This document shows, piece by piece, positions 54,759 through 64,000 of a stretch of DNA of 64,000 nt. Origin of the DNA: Zygnema cylindricum (taxonomy: Eukaryota > Streptophyta > Zygnematophyceae > Zygnematales > Zygnemataceae); contig JBBHKE010000990.1 of NCBI GenBank assembly GCA_037447655.1, forward strand, positions 1 through 64,000, given 5' to 3'. The position numbers and the translations under genes were made by a program. Every line of letters begins with the position of its first letter. Position 1 is the stretch's first letter. The notes under the pieces were generated by a model. That model ran no database searches, had not been told where the DNA came from, and saw only the letters and a program-made list of their open reading frames with translations.

Positions 54759-55760
54759 TGTTGATCACAGGCAGCTGATGCACCTGAAGAAGAAGAAGAA
54801 GCAGGAGAACCAGTAATTGCCATAATCACAATCAAAGTACAAAGAGGAAATTCTCACGAATACCCACAAATGACCAGCTTCACAATGAAGCTCCAAGCAA
54901 GCCAAACACACACTAGGTCTACAAATTTGCCACAAAAAAGAAAATACACCAAAGAAAATACATGCAAAATTTCACAAAGTTTTGCCAAAAGTTCACAATG
55001 ATCTTACAATTCAAAGAACCCCAAATAACTGCTTCGCAGTTTTTTCATTCAAGGAATTCCTAACTTCCACAATATTCTAAGTCCTACATATATAAGTGTG
55101 CATACAGCTGATCTAAACCGTACCACAATTATCGTGGTCCACCCGTACACTAAATATTTACCAAACCAAACTTTTGTTGTCTACTGTACAAAGTATTTAC
55201 ATCAACCTTTAACTCTAACCGTCGCTAAAGTGTGCAACAAAAGTTCGTTCACCGAAATGACAGAGCAGTCAATATTTCTCTTCTAAAAATGACGACAAAC
55301 TCAGTTCGCCGTCCACGCGTTCATTTATCACTGATATATGAACCTCCACGTGTAAATCCGGTCCCCAAATGAATTTGTACTTCGCCATCCAAATCAAACA
55401 ACCTTCACTCCTCCACGGACCGACACGTGTGCCTAGGGTGTACCATGTTTGTGTATCCCCTTTGGAGTTACATACAACACTAAATCTTGTCTTCGACAAT
55501 TCATCTTTCATACAAACTGCTATAGCTGCGATGCTTTGCCAACGCAACTGTAAGGTTTAGAGCAGCGCAGTTGTTCACTCAAACTGCTATGGCTGCGGTG
55601 TTCTACCAGCGCAGGTAGCGCAGCTGTGATATTAGAGCAGCGCAGCATAGCAACATAGCAACGAAATAAACAAAGTATTTTTGCTGCAATGTCAAACTTA
55701 CCGCAGCATGGAAGTATAGCAGTGAGATAAAAAGAGGACTAAAGGTTTCCAAAAAGAACA
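54759..55760 (-). repeat. 3' LTR of element M (also carries a gag start)
   Basis: 1002 bp. On the minus strand it runs TGTTCTTTTTGG to CTGTGATCAACA. Near its end it encodes MAITGSPASSSSSGASAA, the gag leader. A run of GCGCAG and CATAGCAAC words lies near 55557-55720. It is preceded on the element side by the purine tract (AAAAGTTTAGGGGAG on the minus strand). Confidence 0.87.
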
Positions 55761-55783
55761 CTCCCCTAAACTTTTAGACTCTA

Positions 55784-56480
55784 TCATTCACTAAGTCCAC
55801 ATGCCTCTCTACAAAATGTCAATTTAGGAGCAGGTAAAGGCTTAGTCATCTTATCTACAACCATCATCTCATCCCGTAAATAACTTAGTTTCAAAATTCT
55901 ATTCATCACTTTCTCCATTACAAAATGTAGCTTGATATCAATGTGTTTGCTTTTGAAGTGATGACTTGGGTTAGATGCAATTGCTATAGCTGCCTGGTTA
56001 TCACACCACACTATTTGAGGTCCCAATTGCATGAAATGAAGTTTTTGAAGGAGAGATTTTACCTAAAGTAACTCCTTGACAGCTGAGCTAGCTGTCACGT
56101 ATTCAGCCTCCATTGTAGAGTGAGCTGTGACTTTTTGAAGCTTGCTGCTATAGCATCATGTTCCACTCCCAATATTTAGAATGAATCTGATAGTGGAGCG
56201 GCGACTTGGAATGTCTCCGTAACTCGCATAGCTCCAAGTTTGAAATTTTACTTCATCTCCGCCTAGAGCAAGTTGCAGATTATGTGTTCCTGCAAGGTAT
56301 TGAAGAAACCTCTTTGTTGCCTCTTAATCGAATCTCCTCGGATTTTGTAAACTTCGGCTTAAAACACCGACTGCTGCCCCAATATCCGGACGTGTGCAGT
56401 TCATTAAGGAGATTAGACTGCCCACAATATGACGATATGGAATGGCAGCCATAGAATCAGCCTCCTCTGATTCCCATGTG
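55784..56480 (-). pseudogene. Copia RNase H (element M)
   Basis: Frame 55784-56032 reads VWCDNQAAIAIASNPSHHFKS, LHFVMEKVMNRILKLSYLRDE and MTKPLPAPKLTFCREACGLSE. The upstream half is interrupted by a stop after the M-E-A-E-Y-V-T region near 56060-56130. The 82-residue frame is identical to the frame at 61912-62160. Confidence 0.87.
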
Positions 56481-57320
56481 TCATTAAAAAATAACTCTTC
56501 TATCTGTCTCCGTGCCTTCCACCTTTTGTTTAAATTCCATGGGAGTGGCACTTCCTTTTGCCTTTGCGATGCCAAACTTTTCAAGCATGTTCCCAATTGC
56601 TTCCCGCTGCGTTAGATAGATTATTCTTCGAACTCTATCCATTTCTACTTGAATTCCAAGAATGTACTTTGCCTCCCCTAAATCTTTCATCTCAAATCTT
56701 GAATTCAAGGCTGCCTTTATTTTGTTAATGTCATTTAATGACTTACTAAGTAGCAGCAAATCAACTACATACACCTCAATGTAAATAATCCCATTTTCCC
56801 CTTCCATAACATAGACTGAGTGATATGAACTTATCCTCACAAAGCCTAGAGTAGAAAGAAACTCATCTAGTTTCACATTCCACTAACATAGAGCCTGCTT
56901 CAGTCCATACAAGTATTTCAACAGCTTACAGACCACATTTTCTTTTCCGGACTCTTCATACATTTCAAGATATTTCATACAGATCGCTTCCTCTAAATCT
57001 ACATGCGAAAAGGTCGTCTTAACATCCATTTGATGTAACTCCATATTCTCAATGGCTACTAAAGACAATAAAATTCTAACAGTGGGAAAGCGGACAACCG
57101 ATGAGAAAGTCTCTTCATAGTCAATTCCCTCCTTTTGACTATAACCTTTTGCAACAAGCCTGGCCTTATATCTTTCATTTGAATTATCCGTGTTCAGCTT
57201 AACTTTAAAAACCCACTTACACCCGATAGCTTTCAGATCAGGTGGAACCTCCTGAAGCTCCCAAGTTTTAACCTCCATTATAGATCGCATTTCGTCATTC
57301 GCCACAAATTCCATTGATCC
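56324..57320 (-). pseudogene. Copia reverse transcriptase (element M), YVDD lost
   Basis: Frame 56883-57314: GCKWVFKVKLNTDNSNERYKA in part, RLVAKGYSQKEGIDYEETFSS, LHQMDVKTTFSHVDLEEAI, VVCKLLKYLYGLKQA. Frame 56484-56876: FEMKDLGEAKYILGIQVEMD and, at the catalytic site, YVVDLLLLSK. The YVDD box reads Y-V-V-D, which would abolish polymerase activity. Frame 56324-56596 continues with YRHIVGSLISLMNCTRPDIGA. A stop at 56882 separates the halves. Confidence 0.9.
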
Positions 57321-57990
57321 TTTTCTAGGGCTGAAAAAGCTTCATGTATGGTGACTGGCTCCATCATGGTGGCAGAAAATAGAACATTCTCCACATGGTC
57401 ACTTAGCTGCCTCGTAGCTTCGCAGCCTTGCAGCCTGCTACTTAGAGCATTCTTTCGCCCGAAAAATCTGAGGCTGGAACTGTTGGAGCCAACCGTGTCC
57501 GCCGAGGAGGAGAAGGAGGAGGAGGAGGAGACCGAGTAGGTCCTACCTATTAAATCACCGGAATGTCCGGAGTATGAATAGGAGTTGATCCTCTGCCGAC
57601 AGATGAGGAAGAACTTGTAGCAGATTGAAGAGGAACATTGTCAAAAATTATGTATTCTTGAATTTTGGCATTTTTCTCATAATCTGTCATGCTAAAAACA
57701 TCAACCGAGTGACTCTTTTCTTTAATCTGCATATTCCAATCTTCCTGAAGAGTTTTCCTATCCATATTGTATACTCTATAGCCTACGTAATCATCATCAT
57801 ACCCCATAAAAATTCCGAAAACCGATTTCGGATGAAGCTTAGAAATAAGAAGATTATCTAAAATAAAGCATTTGCTACTAAAAACTCGGAAGTGACTCAC
57901 ATTGGGTTTTCTTCCGGTCCACATTTCATATGGCGTATTACGTTTTATTGCTCTAGTTTCTATTCTATTCCTAATATAAGATGCACAAGA
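57321..57990 (-). pseudogene. Integrase C-terminus and linker (element M)
   Basis: Frame 57550-57924: MWTGRKPNVSHFRVFSSKCFI, GIFMGYDDDYVGYRVYNMDRK, then a Ser-rich linker. On the minus strand 57480-57540 is a (TCC)n-rich, Ser-coding stretch. The linker matches that of C at 35600-35763. Confidence 0.83.
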
Positions 57991-58029
57991 AAAAGCTTCA
58001 CCCCAAAACTTAAAGTCTATCCCTTTATC

Positions 58030-58641
58030 TTACATCATAGATTTTGCACTCTCGGTTAAAGTCCAGCTAAGTTTTTCCGATACTCCGTTTTGCTTCGGAG
58101 TATAGGGGACTGTAAATTGACAAGAGATTCCATTTTCTTTTAAATAATCTGAAAATACATTAGAAATACACTCTCCTCCGTTGTCGGACCGAAGGGAGAG
58201 AATCGGCTTCCCGTGAAGTTTTTCCGCCCTAAGTCGAAAGTGCTTGAAGTGAGTAAACACTTCACTTTTTTCCTTCAGAAGGTAAACTTTGCTGTATCGG
58301 GAGAAATCATCTATAAAAGTAACTAATAACCGGATGCCAGAAAGTGAATGGACTTTTAACGGTCCCCACACATTTGAATGAATTACTTGCAATAAATTTG
58401 TGGTCTTGTTATCCGCGGTCTGAGGTAGGGGCAGCTTGTGAAGCTTTCCCAAAGCACAGCTATCACATACATAAGACTCTTTTTGTCCTAGTTTGACACC
58501 ATATATCATATTTTGCTTTACCATTTTATCAAGCCTTTCATGATGAACATGACCGAGCCTCTTATGCCACAAAACATATTTTGGAAGGACACTAGAGTAT
58601 GTAAAATCAATTTCATTAGCCAAGTCCATCCGGTATAACAT
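58030..58641 (-). pseudogene. Copia integrase core (element M)
   Basis: 203 open codons: HKRLGHVHHERLDKMVKQNM, CDSCALGKLHKLPL (zinc finger), VIHSNVWGP (first catalytic Asp is Asn), FIDDFSRYSKVYLLKEKSEVF, LRSDNGGECISN (second Asp kept), PKQNGVSEKLSWTL (Glu kept). The one Asp-to-Asn change inactivates it. Confidence 0.92.
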
Positions 58642-58762
58642 GTTTGGGCCTCTAGTTCCTACGAAGGCTACTCTCCCATCTTTGTTTACTACCTTTTACC
58701 CTTTTTTTTTGCAAAATTTCAAAACCTTTCATTTCAGCCACCGAAGTAGAAAAAAAGTTTTT

Positions 58763-59429
58763 CTAAAATTTTGGAATATAGACAACATCATGTAACGTCC
58801 TCTTTACAATTTGACAATTGATGTCACATGCTAACTCCACGCTTCCCTTTGCCATAGCTTCCATACCGCTGTCATCTGCATAATAAATTTGACGTGTGGG
58901 AATTGGAGTGAGGGTTTTGAAGTAAGTTCGGTTGCCACACATGTGCGAAGAGCACCTGGAATCCATAATCCAACGGTTCTCTTGAGGACCCTCCATGAGA
59001 TCTTTCGCAAGATCAAAGAATTCATCATCATCAGATTGCGAAAATCTGACCACATCGTCTTTTTCTTCTTCCGGTTCATCTTGTTGCATCTTGTCAATTG
59101 CAAAGAAAGCCGTATTTTTAACCGGCATTTTTGATGCCGAAAATTTTGGTGCGGAATCCTCCGATCGCACTTTCCACCCCGCAAGATAACTTCTTGTTTC
59201 ACGTGCTTTTATAAATGCCGGAAACAACCGAAAAACATGACCTTGACCAAAACAATAGACACATCTATCATATTGCCTAAAACTCGGATTAGGACTAAAA
59301 TTCCTATTTCTTTAAAATCCAGCCGGACAATATGTCTGAGCATTGTAAGCTACTGCTAAATGTCCTCCATTCAATGCTATGTGATTTCCCTTTTCCTCTA
59401 GAATGTAAGCTTTAGCTACAGCTATATTC
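58763..59429 (-). pseudogene. Gag C-terminal part and protease (element M)
   Basis: Frame 58763-59227 reads through SEDSAPKFSASKMPVKNTAFF, an acidic hinge and the protease site IMDSRCSSHMCGNRTYF, where the Gly of D-S-G is Arg. It ends SVELACDINCQIVKRTLHDVV. Upstream, near 59235-59270, the zinc knuckle reads CVYCFGQGHVFRLF (last Cys is Phe), preceded by AVAKAYILEEKGNHIALNGGH, where the solo LTR is inserted. Confidence 0.85.
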
Positions 59430-60387
59430 TGTTGTTCTACGACCAGTGGAGCAGGTGGAGCATCAGCAGTAGTAGTAGAAGTTGACATAATCTCACTCAC
59501 AGAAGTTTATCAAGAATCCTGTTAAACAGCTGTTTTCTACAGCTCACCAAGTCTAATATAATGAACCAAACTGCATCAAACTATACCACAGTATAGAATA
59601 TCACAAAGACTAACAAATCTCAAAGTTTAAGCTCAATTGATCCGACATACACCAAGATATGCAACTCAAAAGATTCCCAAAAACAGTTTGCAGATTACAC
59701 AGTCTGGAAGTCTGGATACATAAAATGTTCTAAGTCCTGAGTCTTATACTCTTCACTCACTTGTCCTACTACATACTGTTGTACCGCCGATACAAGTGTT
59801 CCTAAAAGATACGTCCAAAAGAACTAAACTGCCACTAAGGTCTAAGTGCTCCTAATCACACTAAAACTAATCTATCACTGTACAATCAATATTACTGAGA
59901 ATCCTATACAAGTGATTTGTTCAATTACTTGTCGCCTGGCTTAGTGACAATTATCAGGGTATGTCCATCCGGCTGTTGAGTCACTTAATTATTCTCTTAT
60001 GAATCTAGTCCGTTGTCTAGATTCATATCAACCGTAGGAGCGCAATCTGATTTCAGATCACTTTCAAATACTGCAGCTTTGTAGCAGCTGCGGTGTCCCG
60101 TACAAAAAACCGTCGCAGCTGCGTTTGTCTTGTTGCGTAGCAACTGCGTTGTCTTATACCAAAATATCCGCAGTTGCGTTTGTCCCGTTGCGTCGCAGGC
60201 AACGTTCGTCCGTATAGACCATATCAAAAATAACCGCAGGAGCGCTTATTCCATCTGCGTCGCAACTGCGTTGTCGGTACCATTTAAAAACCTGCACAGT
60301 GCTTCAACTGTCGACGCGTGTCCCTATAGATCTATTTTTCCGCCGTCCTATGAATTTGTTGAGACTTAAAGCTTTCTAAAAACAACA
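59430..60387 (-). mobile_element. Solo LTR of the C type in the gag of M
   Basis: 958 bp, TGTTGTTCTACG to AAAACAACA on the plus strand, with perfect target duplications TATTC at 59425-59429 and 60388-60392. It matches 32909-33909 throughout, including the in-LTR gag leader MSTSTTTADAPPAPLVVEQQ (minus strand, around 59430-59489). The gag of M is continuous once it is removed. Confidence 0.93.
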
Positions 60388-60392
60388 TATTC

Positions 60393-60963
60393 CAACTACT
60401 CTTTCCCTAATCTCTTAAACTGTTCCGAGGCTTCTTTATATATAGTAGGAAGCCCTCTCATTAAAATCATTGTTTGATGATAAGGAGGAAAATTCCCCCC
60501 AAAGCATGCATTTTCTCACAACAGAACTTTCAAACCACTACAGTATGATTTCATATCACCCCTAGTATGTTTATAATTTCAATTTTTTCCAGCAATTATA
60601 ACCTCATTCTCCTTAATAGCTATGACATGAGATTCTCTCAAACTCTTCTATAATTCAAATGCCGTAGTGATACTTATATATGTCATATTTAAGTCTTCCG
60701 AAAAAATAAACTTGAGAACATGTAATGCATCCTTGTTTTTCTTTTCAAAATCTGGGTCCATATCTAGAAGAACACCAAAAACCACATCATACAACTGTAC
60801 TTGCTTAAGGTAAGATTTAGTCAAATCAGCCCAATGCATATATTTTTCCCCATTAAACATCGGGGTCTGTGATGGCGGGCGCGTGACTTGTTGATTTGAG
60901 GCAGCTGGTGCCCTTGAAGAAGAAGAAGAAGCAGTAACAGCAGCAGTTGCTATAATCACAATC
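60393..60963 (-). pseudogene. Gag N-terminal part (element M)
   Basis: Frame 60648-60965 reads from the LTR leader (ATAAVTASSSSSRAPAASNQQ) through the PBS into VTRPPSQTPMFNGEKYMHWAD and DLTKSYLKQVQLYDVVFGVLL, then FIFSEDLNMTYISITTAFEL, the copia gag capsid. The leader ATG of this copy is ATA. Downstream pieces (MILMRGLPTIYKEASEQF) run to the solo LTR. Confidence 0.85.
60874..60888 (-). other. Primer-binding site of element M
   Basis: The minus strand reads AGTCACGCGCCCGCC, aligned to the consensus GGTTATGGGCCCACC with five differences, four of them A/G or C/T changes. Gag reads through it as QQVTRPPS. Confidence 0.6.
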
Positions 60964-61888
60964 AAAGTACAAAGAGGAAACTCTCACGAATACCAACCAA
61001 TGACCAGCTTCACAATGAATCTCCAAGCAAGCAACAAACACTAGGTCTGCAAATTTGCCACTATAATGAAAATACACCAAAGAAAATACATGCAAAATTT
61101 CACAAAGTTGTGCCAAAAGTTCACAATGAACTTACAATTTAAAGAACCCCAAATAACGGCTTCGCAGTTTTTTCATACAAGGAATTCCTAACTTCCACAA
61201 TATTCTAAGTCCTACTTATACAAGTGTGCCTATAGCTGATCTAAACAGTACCACAATTATCGTGGTCCACCCGTACACTAAATATTTACCAAACCAAACC
61301 TTCGCCGTTTGCCGTACAAAGTATTTACATCAACCTTTAACTCTAACCGCCGCTAAAGTGTGCAACAAAAGTTCGTTCACCGAAATGATAGCGCAGTCAA
61401 TATTTCTCTTCTAAAAATGACGACAAACTCAATTCGCCGTCCACGCGTTCATTTATCACTGATATATGAACCTCCACGTGTAAATCCGGTCCCCAAATGA
61501 ATTTGGACTTCGCCATCCAAATCAAACAACCTTCACTCCTCCACGGACCGACACGTGTGTTTGGGGTGTACCAAGTTTGTGTACTCCCTTTGGAGTAACA
61601 TACAACACCAAATCTTGTCTTCGACAATTCATCTTTCATACAAACTGCTATAGCTGCGATGCTTTGCCAACGCAACTGTAAGGTTTAGAGCAGCGCAGTT
61701 GTTCACTCAAACTGCTATGGCTGCGGTGTTCTACCAGCGCAGGTAGCGCAGCTGTGATATTAGAGCAGCGCAGCATAGCAACATAGCAACGAAATAAACA
61801 AAGTATTTTTGCTGCAATGTCAAACTTACCGCAGCATGGAAGTATAGCAGTGAGATAAAAAGAGGACTAAAGGTTTCCAAAAAGAACA
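60889..61888 (-). repeat. 5' LTR of element M, shared with the partial copy M2
   Basis: 1000 bp matching 54759-55760. The half nearest 61888 looks identical to its partner. The other half differs at scattered positions (for example near 61295-61315 against 55165-55185). Confidence 0.88.
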
Positions 61889-62665
61889 CTCCCCTAAACT
61901 TTTAGACTCTATCATTCACTAAGTCCACATGCCTCTCTACAAAATGTCAATTTAGGAGCAGGTAAAGGCTTAGTCATCTTATCTACAACCATCATCTCAT
62001 CCCGTAAATAACTTAGTTTCAAAATTCTATTCATCACTTTCTCCATTACAAAATGTAGCTTGATATCAATGTGTTTGCTTTTGAAGTGATGACTTGGGTT
62101 AGATGCAATTGCTATAGCTGCCTGGTTATCACACCACACTATTTGAGGTCCCAATTGCATGAAATGAAGTTTTTGAAGGAGAGATTTTACCTAAAGTAAC
62201 TCCTTGACAGCTGAGCTAGCTGTCACGTATTCAGCCTCCATTGTAGAGTGAGCTGTGACTTTTTGAAGCTTGCTGCTATAGCATCATGTTCCACTCCCAA
62301 TATTTAGAATGAATCTGATAGTGGAGCGGCGACTTGGAATGTCTCCGTAACTCGCATAGCTCCAAGTTTGAAATTTTACTTCATCTCCGCCTAGAGCAAG
62401 TTGCAGATTATGTGTTCCTGCAAGGTATTGAAGAAACCTCTTTGTTGCCTCTTAATCGAATCTCCTCGGATTTTGTAAACTTCGGCTTAAAACACCGACT
62501 GCTGCCCCAATATCCGGACGTGTGCAGTTCATTAAGGAGATTAGACTGCCCACAATATGACGATATGGAATGGCAGCCATAGAATCAGCCTCCTCTGATT
62601 CCCATGTGTCATTAAAAAATAACTCTTCTATCTGTCTCCGTGCCTTCCACCTTTTGTTTAAATTC
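61889..62665 (-). pseudogene. Partial second copy of M (RNase H and RT end)
   Basis: Repeats 55761-56537 at a constant offset of 6128 bp, with no differences seen in the parts compared. Frames 61912-62160 and 62334-62582 encode exactly the same peptides as 55784-56032 and 56206-56454. It breaks off at 62665, after GTTTAAATTC, where the sequence of E resumes. Confidence 0.92.
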
Positions 62666-63540
62666 AAAAGGTCATAAATTTGGAGGAATATGGAATATAA
62701 GAAAGAACACTAGAAAGAGGAAAGAGCATCTAAATGAAAAGGGGATCGGGATGAATTTATTGAGACTGCGTACGCTTAAAGGAAGTGGAAGATCTATGAA
62801 GAAAAACCACAAATTAGTGAGAACAGCCATACTTTATAGAGGTAGCGGGAAGGCAAACTGTAGAAACACTACAAAATCCAAATACAGATCAGGATGCTAT
62901 AAGGAAACAAGAAAAACACACACACTGCGGAAAAACATAGTAGTAGAAGAAACATGTTACATAATCCATCACACCAAAGGACGCAACCAGCAGGGCAACA
63001 GATGGCGTGGAAGTATTTGATAGGGGAGAAGGTGCAGCAATTGTTTCATGAAAGTGTGTAAGAGATAGATTTTTGACAGAAGGTGCAGCAATTGTTTTAT
63101 GAAAGTGTGCGGGAGATAGATTTTTGACAAATCTGATAGCATGGTTGTGTGACGAATACGAGTGGAAATTCAGATTTACTGGAAGGGTATTACAGCATTG
63201 GGAAAATGACGAATTTTGCAAGAGAGCATTTAAAGAAGGCAAAAGATGGAGGACACGGAAGGAAGCAGTAGAAGCAGTGGTGACGTCAGCAAAGCAATGG
63301 TGATGTGTTCTTTGTGCTAAAAATTTTGTATGCTGAATGGTGGAGGTTGATAGTGAATTTTGAATCTCTAAATATTTTTATACCTTCTTTTGTCTGTATA
63401 TCCATTAGAATAGATATATCTGAATTCAGAATGGACAACTAAGTCTAAAGCTTTAGGAGAGTGTTGAGTTTGAAAGTTGTAGTCTCAGTAGATGAGGCTG
63501 TGAGGAAGAAGTTAAGGGTAAAAAGGAGCAGCTGCTAGGG
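62666..63540 (+). pseudogene. Internal region of element E, decayed
   Basis: No pol motif. One frame shows QNPNTDQDAIRKQEKHTHCGK near 62870-62935 and other short lysine-rich pieces, possibly gag. At 63027-63127 a 51 bp unit starting AGAAGGTGCAGCAATTG is present twice in direct tandem. The frame 62640-63020 crosses the M2/E junction and is not a gene. Confidence 0.45.
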
Positions 63541-63795
63541 CTGTGATGTCAAAATTGCGCAGCATGGCAGCATAGCAGTACAAGCTGCATATTTTACTCG
63601 TACTAGGCTGCAATGTTGAATTAACCTAGCATGACAGCATAGCACTACACGCGGCACTTCGTGTTCATACTGCGCTGCGATGTCAAACTAGTGAAATGTA
63701 GCAGCATAGCAATACACGCTGTACTTTTACTGCGCTGCGATATTGAACTAGCGCAGCGTAGCAACATAGCATTACACGCAGAATGTTTTTTTGAG
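63541..63795 (+). repeat. Tandem repeat of ~65 bp units before the E 3' LTR
   Basis: About four imperfect copies of a unit containing CTGCGATGTCAAACTAG, GCAGCATAGCA and TACACGC. Similar words lie upstream of the 3' LTR of C (33940-34060) and inside the LTRs of M. Confidence 0.75.
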
Positions 63796-63807
63796 TGCAC
63801 GAAACTA

Positions 63808-63821
63808 AATTTTTAGGGGAG
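63808..63821 (+). other. Polypurine tract of element E
   Basis: AATTTTTAGGGGAG directly before TGTTGTTTTG of the LTR. The same form (TTTAGGGGAG) is found in M at 55761-55776 on the minus strand. Confidence 0.75.
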
Positions 63822-64000
63822 TGTTGTTTTGAAAAGTTAGTTTCGTGCGTACGAGACATTTTGTGCGTAACTGCTAAGTGAATTTAATATCTAGGCTCGA
63901 ATAGATTCACGGATTGGGGGAGCGAACGTACGGATATGTTTAAAGTGGCGTGAACAGGCACTAACAAATGGATGGCGGATCGCGAAGCGATCCGATGTGG
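63822..64000 (+). repeat. 3' LTR of element E (start only)
   Basis: The first 179 bp match 53711-53889 closely, down to TCGCGAAGCGATCCGATGTGG at the window end. The LTR continues beyond the window. Confidence 0.88.

Larger units (their letters stand above)
54759..61888 (-). mobile_element. Copia element M, full-length, with a nested solo LTR
   Basis: 3' LTR 54759-55760, RNase H, RT, integrase, protease and gag, and 5' LTR 60889-61888, all on the minus strand. A solo LTR of the C type sits in gag. The left flank GGTTA (54754-54758) is the beginning of the PBS of E, so M landed in the PBS. The right LTR is not followed by the flank of E but by a second, partial copy of M (61889-62665), so the locus is a tandem array sharing LTRs. 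Confidence 0.85.
53711..64000 (+). mobile_element. Element E, holding the M array, running off the window
   Basis: 5' LTR 53711-54753, the beginning of the PBS, then the inserted M array (54759-62665), then ~1.15 kb of internal sequence (62666-63821) with a purine tract and the start of the 3' LTR (63822). If the M array is removed, E would have only about 1.2 kb between its LTRs, with no pol motif visible. It would then be a non-autonomous element mobilised in trans. Confidence 0.62.

Noticed and set aside
54653-54835. Short minus-strand frame as a separate gene
   Set aside because: Its first part is the gag leader within the M LTR. The rest reads antisense through the PBS word and the end of the E LTR.
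55269-55547. 92-codon minus-strand frame, repeated at 61397-61675
   Set aside because: Both copies are in the LTR of M. The repetition reflects the LTR pair, and the frame does not join the gag leader.
62640-63020. 126-codon plus-strand frame
   Set aside because: Spans the junction between M2 (RT antisense) and the interior of E, so it cannot be an ancestral gene.
1-64000. tRNA, rRNA or host protein-coding genes
   Set aside because: I saw no tRNA cloverleaf, rRNA core sequence or intron-bearing host gene. The half-tRNA matches are primer-binding sites, not genes. I could not run a tRNA or HMM search.

Overview
The window looks like intergenic, heterochromatin-like DNA from a land plant with a large, repeat-rich genome. 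The grounds are dense nested Ty1/copia LTR retrotransposons, a Stowaway-type MITE, primer-binding sites matching (from memory) the plant initiator-Met tRNA, and the absence of any recognisable intact host gene. The species cannot be told from the sequence. Almost every coding stretch is a decayed gag or pol piece with stops and frameshifts. There is one 10-N assembly gap at 21215-21224.

Layout. 1-10510: a tandem array of about 22 monomers of ~100 bp, arranged mostly as a four-monomer higher-order repeat. It is split by a complete copia element (A, 101-6418, minus, duplication TATTT) and two solo LTRs (6826-7725; 9068-10119, duplication AGCGT). 10511-17485: LTR and gag remnants, then two truncated minus-strand copia elements, G and H, with H inside G. 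17486-24462: plus-strand element I (LTR and gag only), interrupted by J (19651-24462), which has two LTRs and gag but no visible pol. 24482-31072: element K (minus), the most readable full-length copia copy here. 31073-44000: remnants of a different retroelement family (called F here) holding copia element C (minus), which itself holds copia element B (plus, 35764-41052). 44490-44745: ATCT microsatellite. 44807-51520: the longer F copy on the plus strand, with an LTR-like repeat, gag-like frames, two zinc knuckles, a retropepsin remnant and then a C5-cytosine DNA methyltransferase domain. 51537-52457: an unidentified open frame and a promoter-like stretch. 52460-52779: Stowaway-like MITE. 53711-64000: a low-divergence LTR pair (E) that encloses a tandem array of copia element M, with a solo LTR inside the gag of M.

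The most unusual content is F. A decayed but unmistakable set of C5-methyltransferase motifs (I, IV, VI, VIII and a C-terminal block) follows a retropepsin-like segment in a repeat that also carries gag zinc knuckles. This suggests a retroelement that captured a DNA methyltransferase. The copy is dead: the catalytic Cys of motif IV reads Ser, and there are several stops and two frame changes.

A second theme is priming. In the copia elements the sequence just inside the 5' LTR is complementary to the anticodon stem-loop of initiator tRNA-Met, as in Drosophila copia, not to the tRNA 3' end. In one group the PBS also supplies the gag start codon. In the other, gag starts inside the LTR and reads through the PBS.
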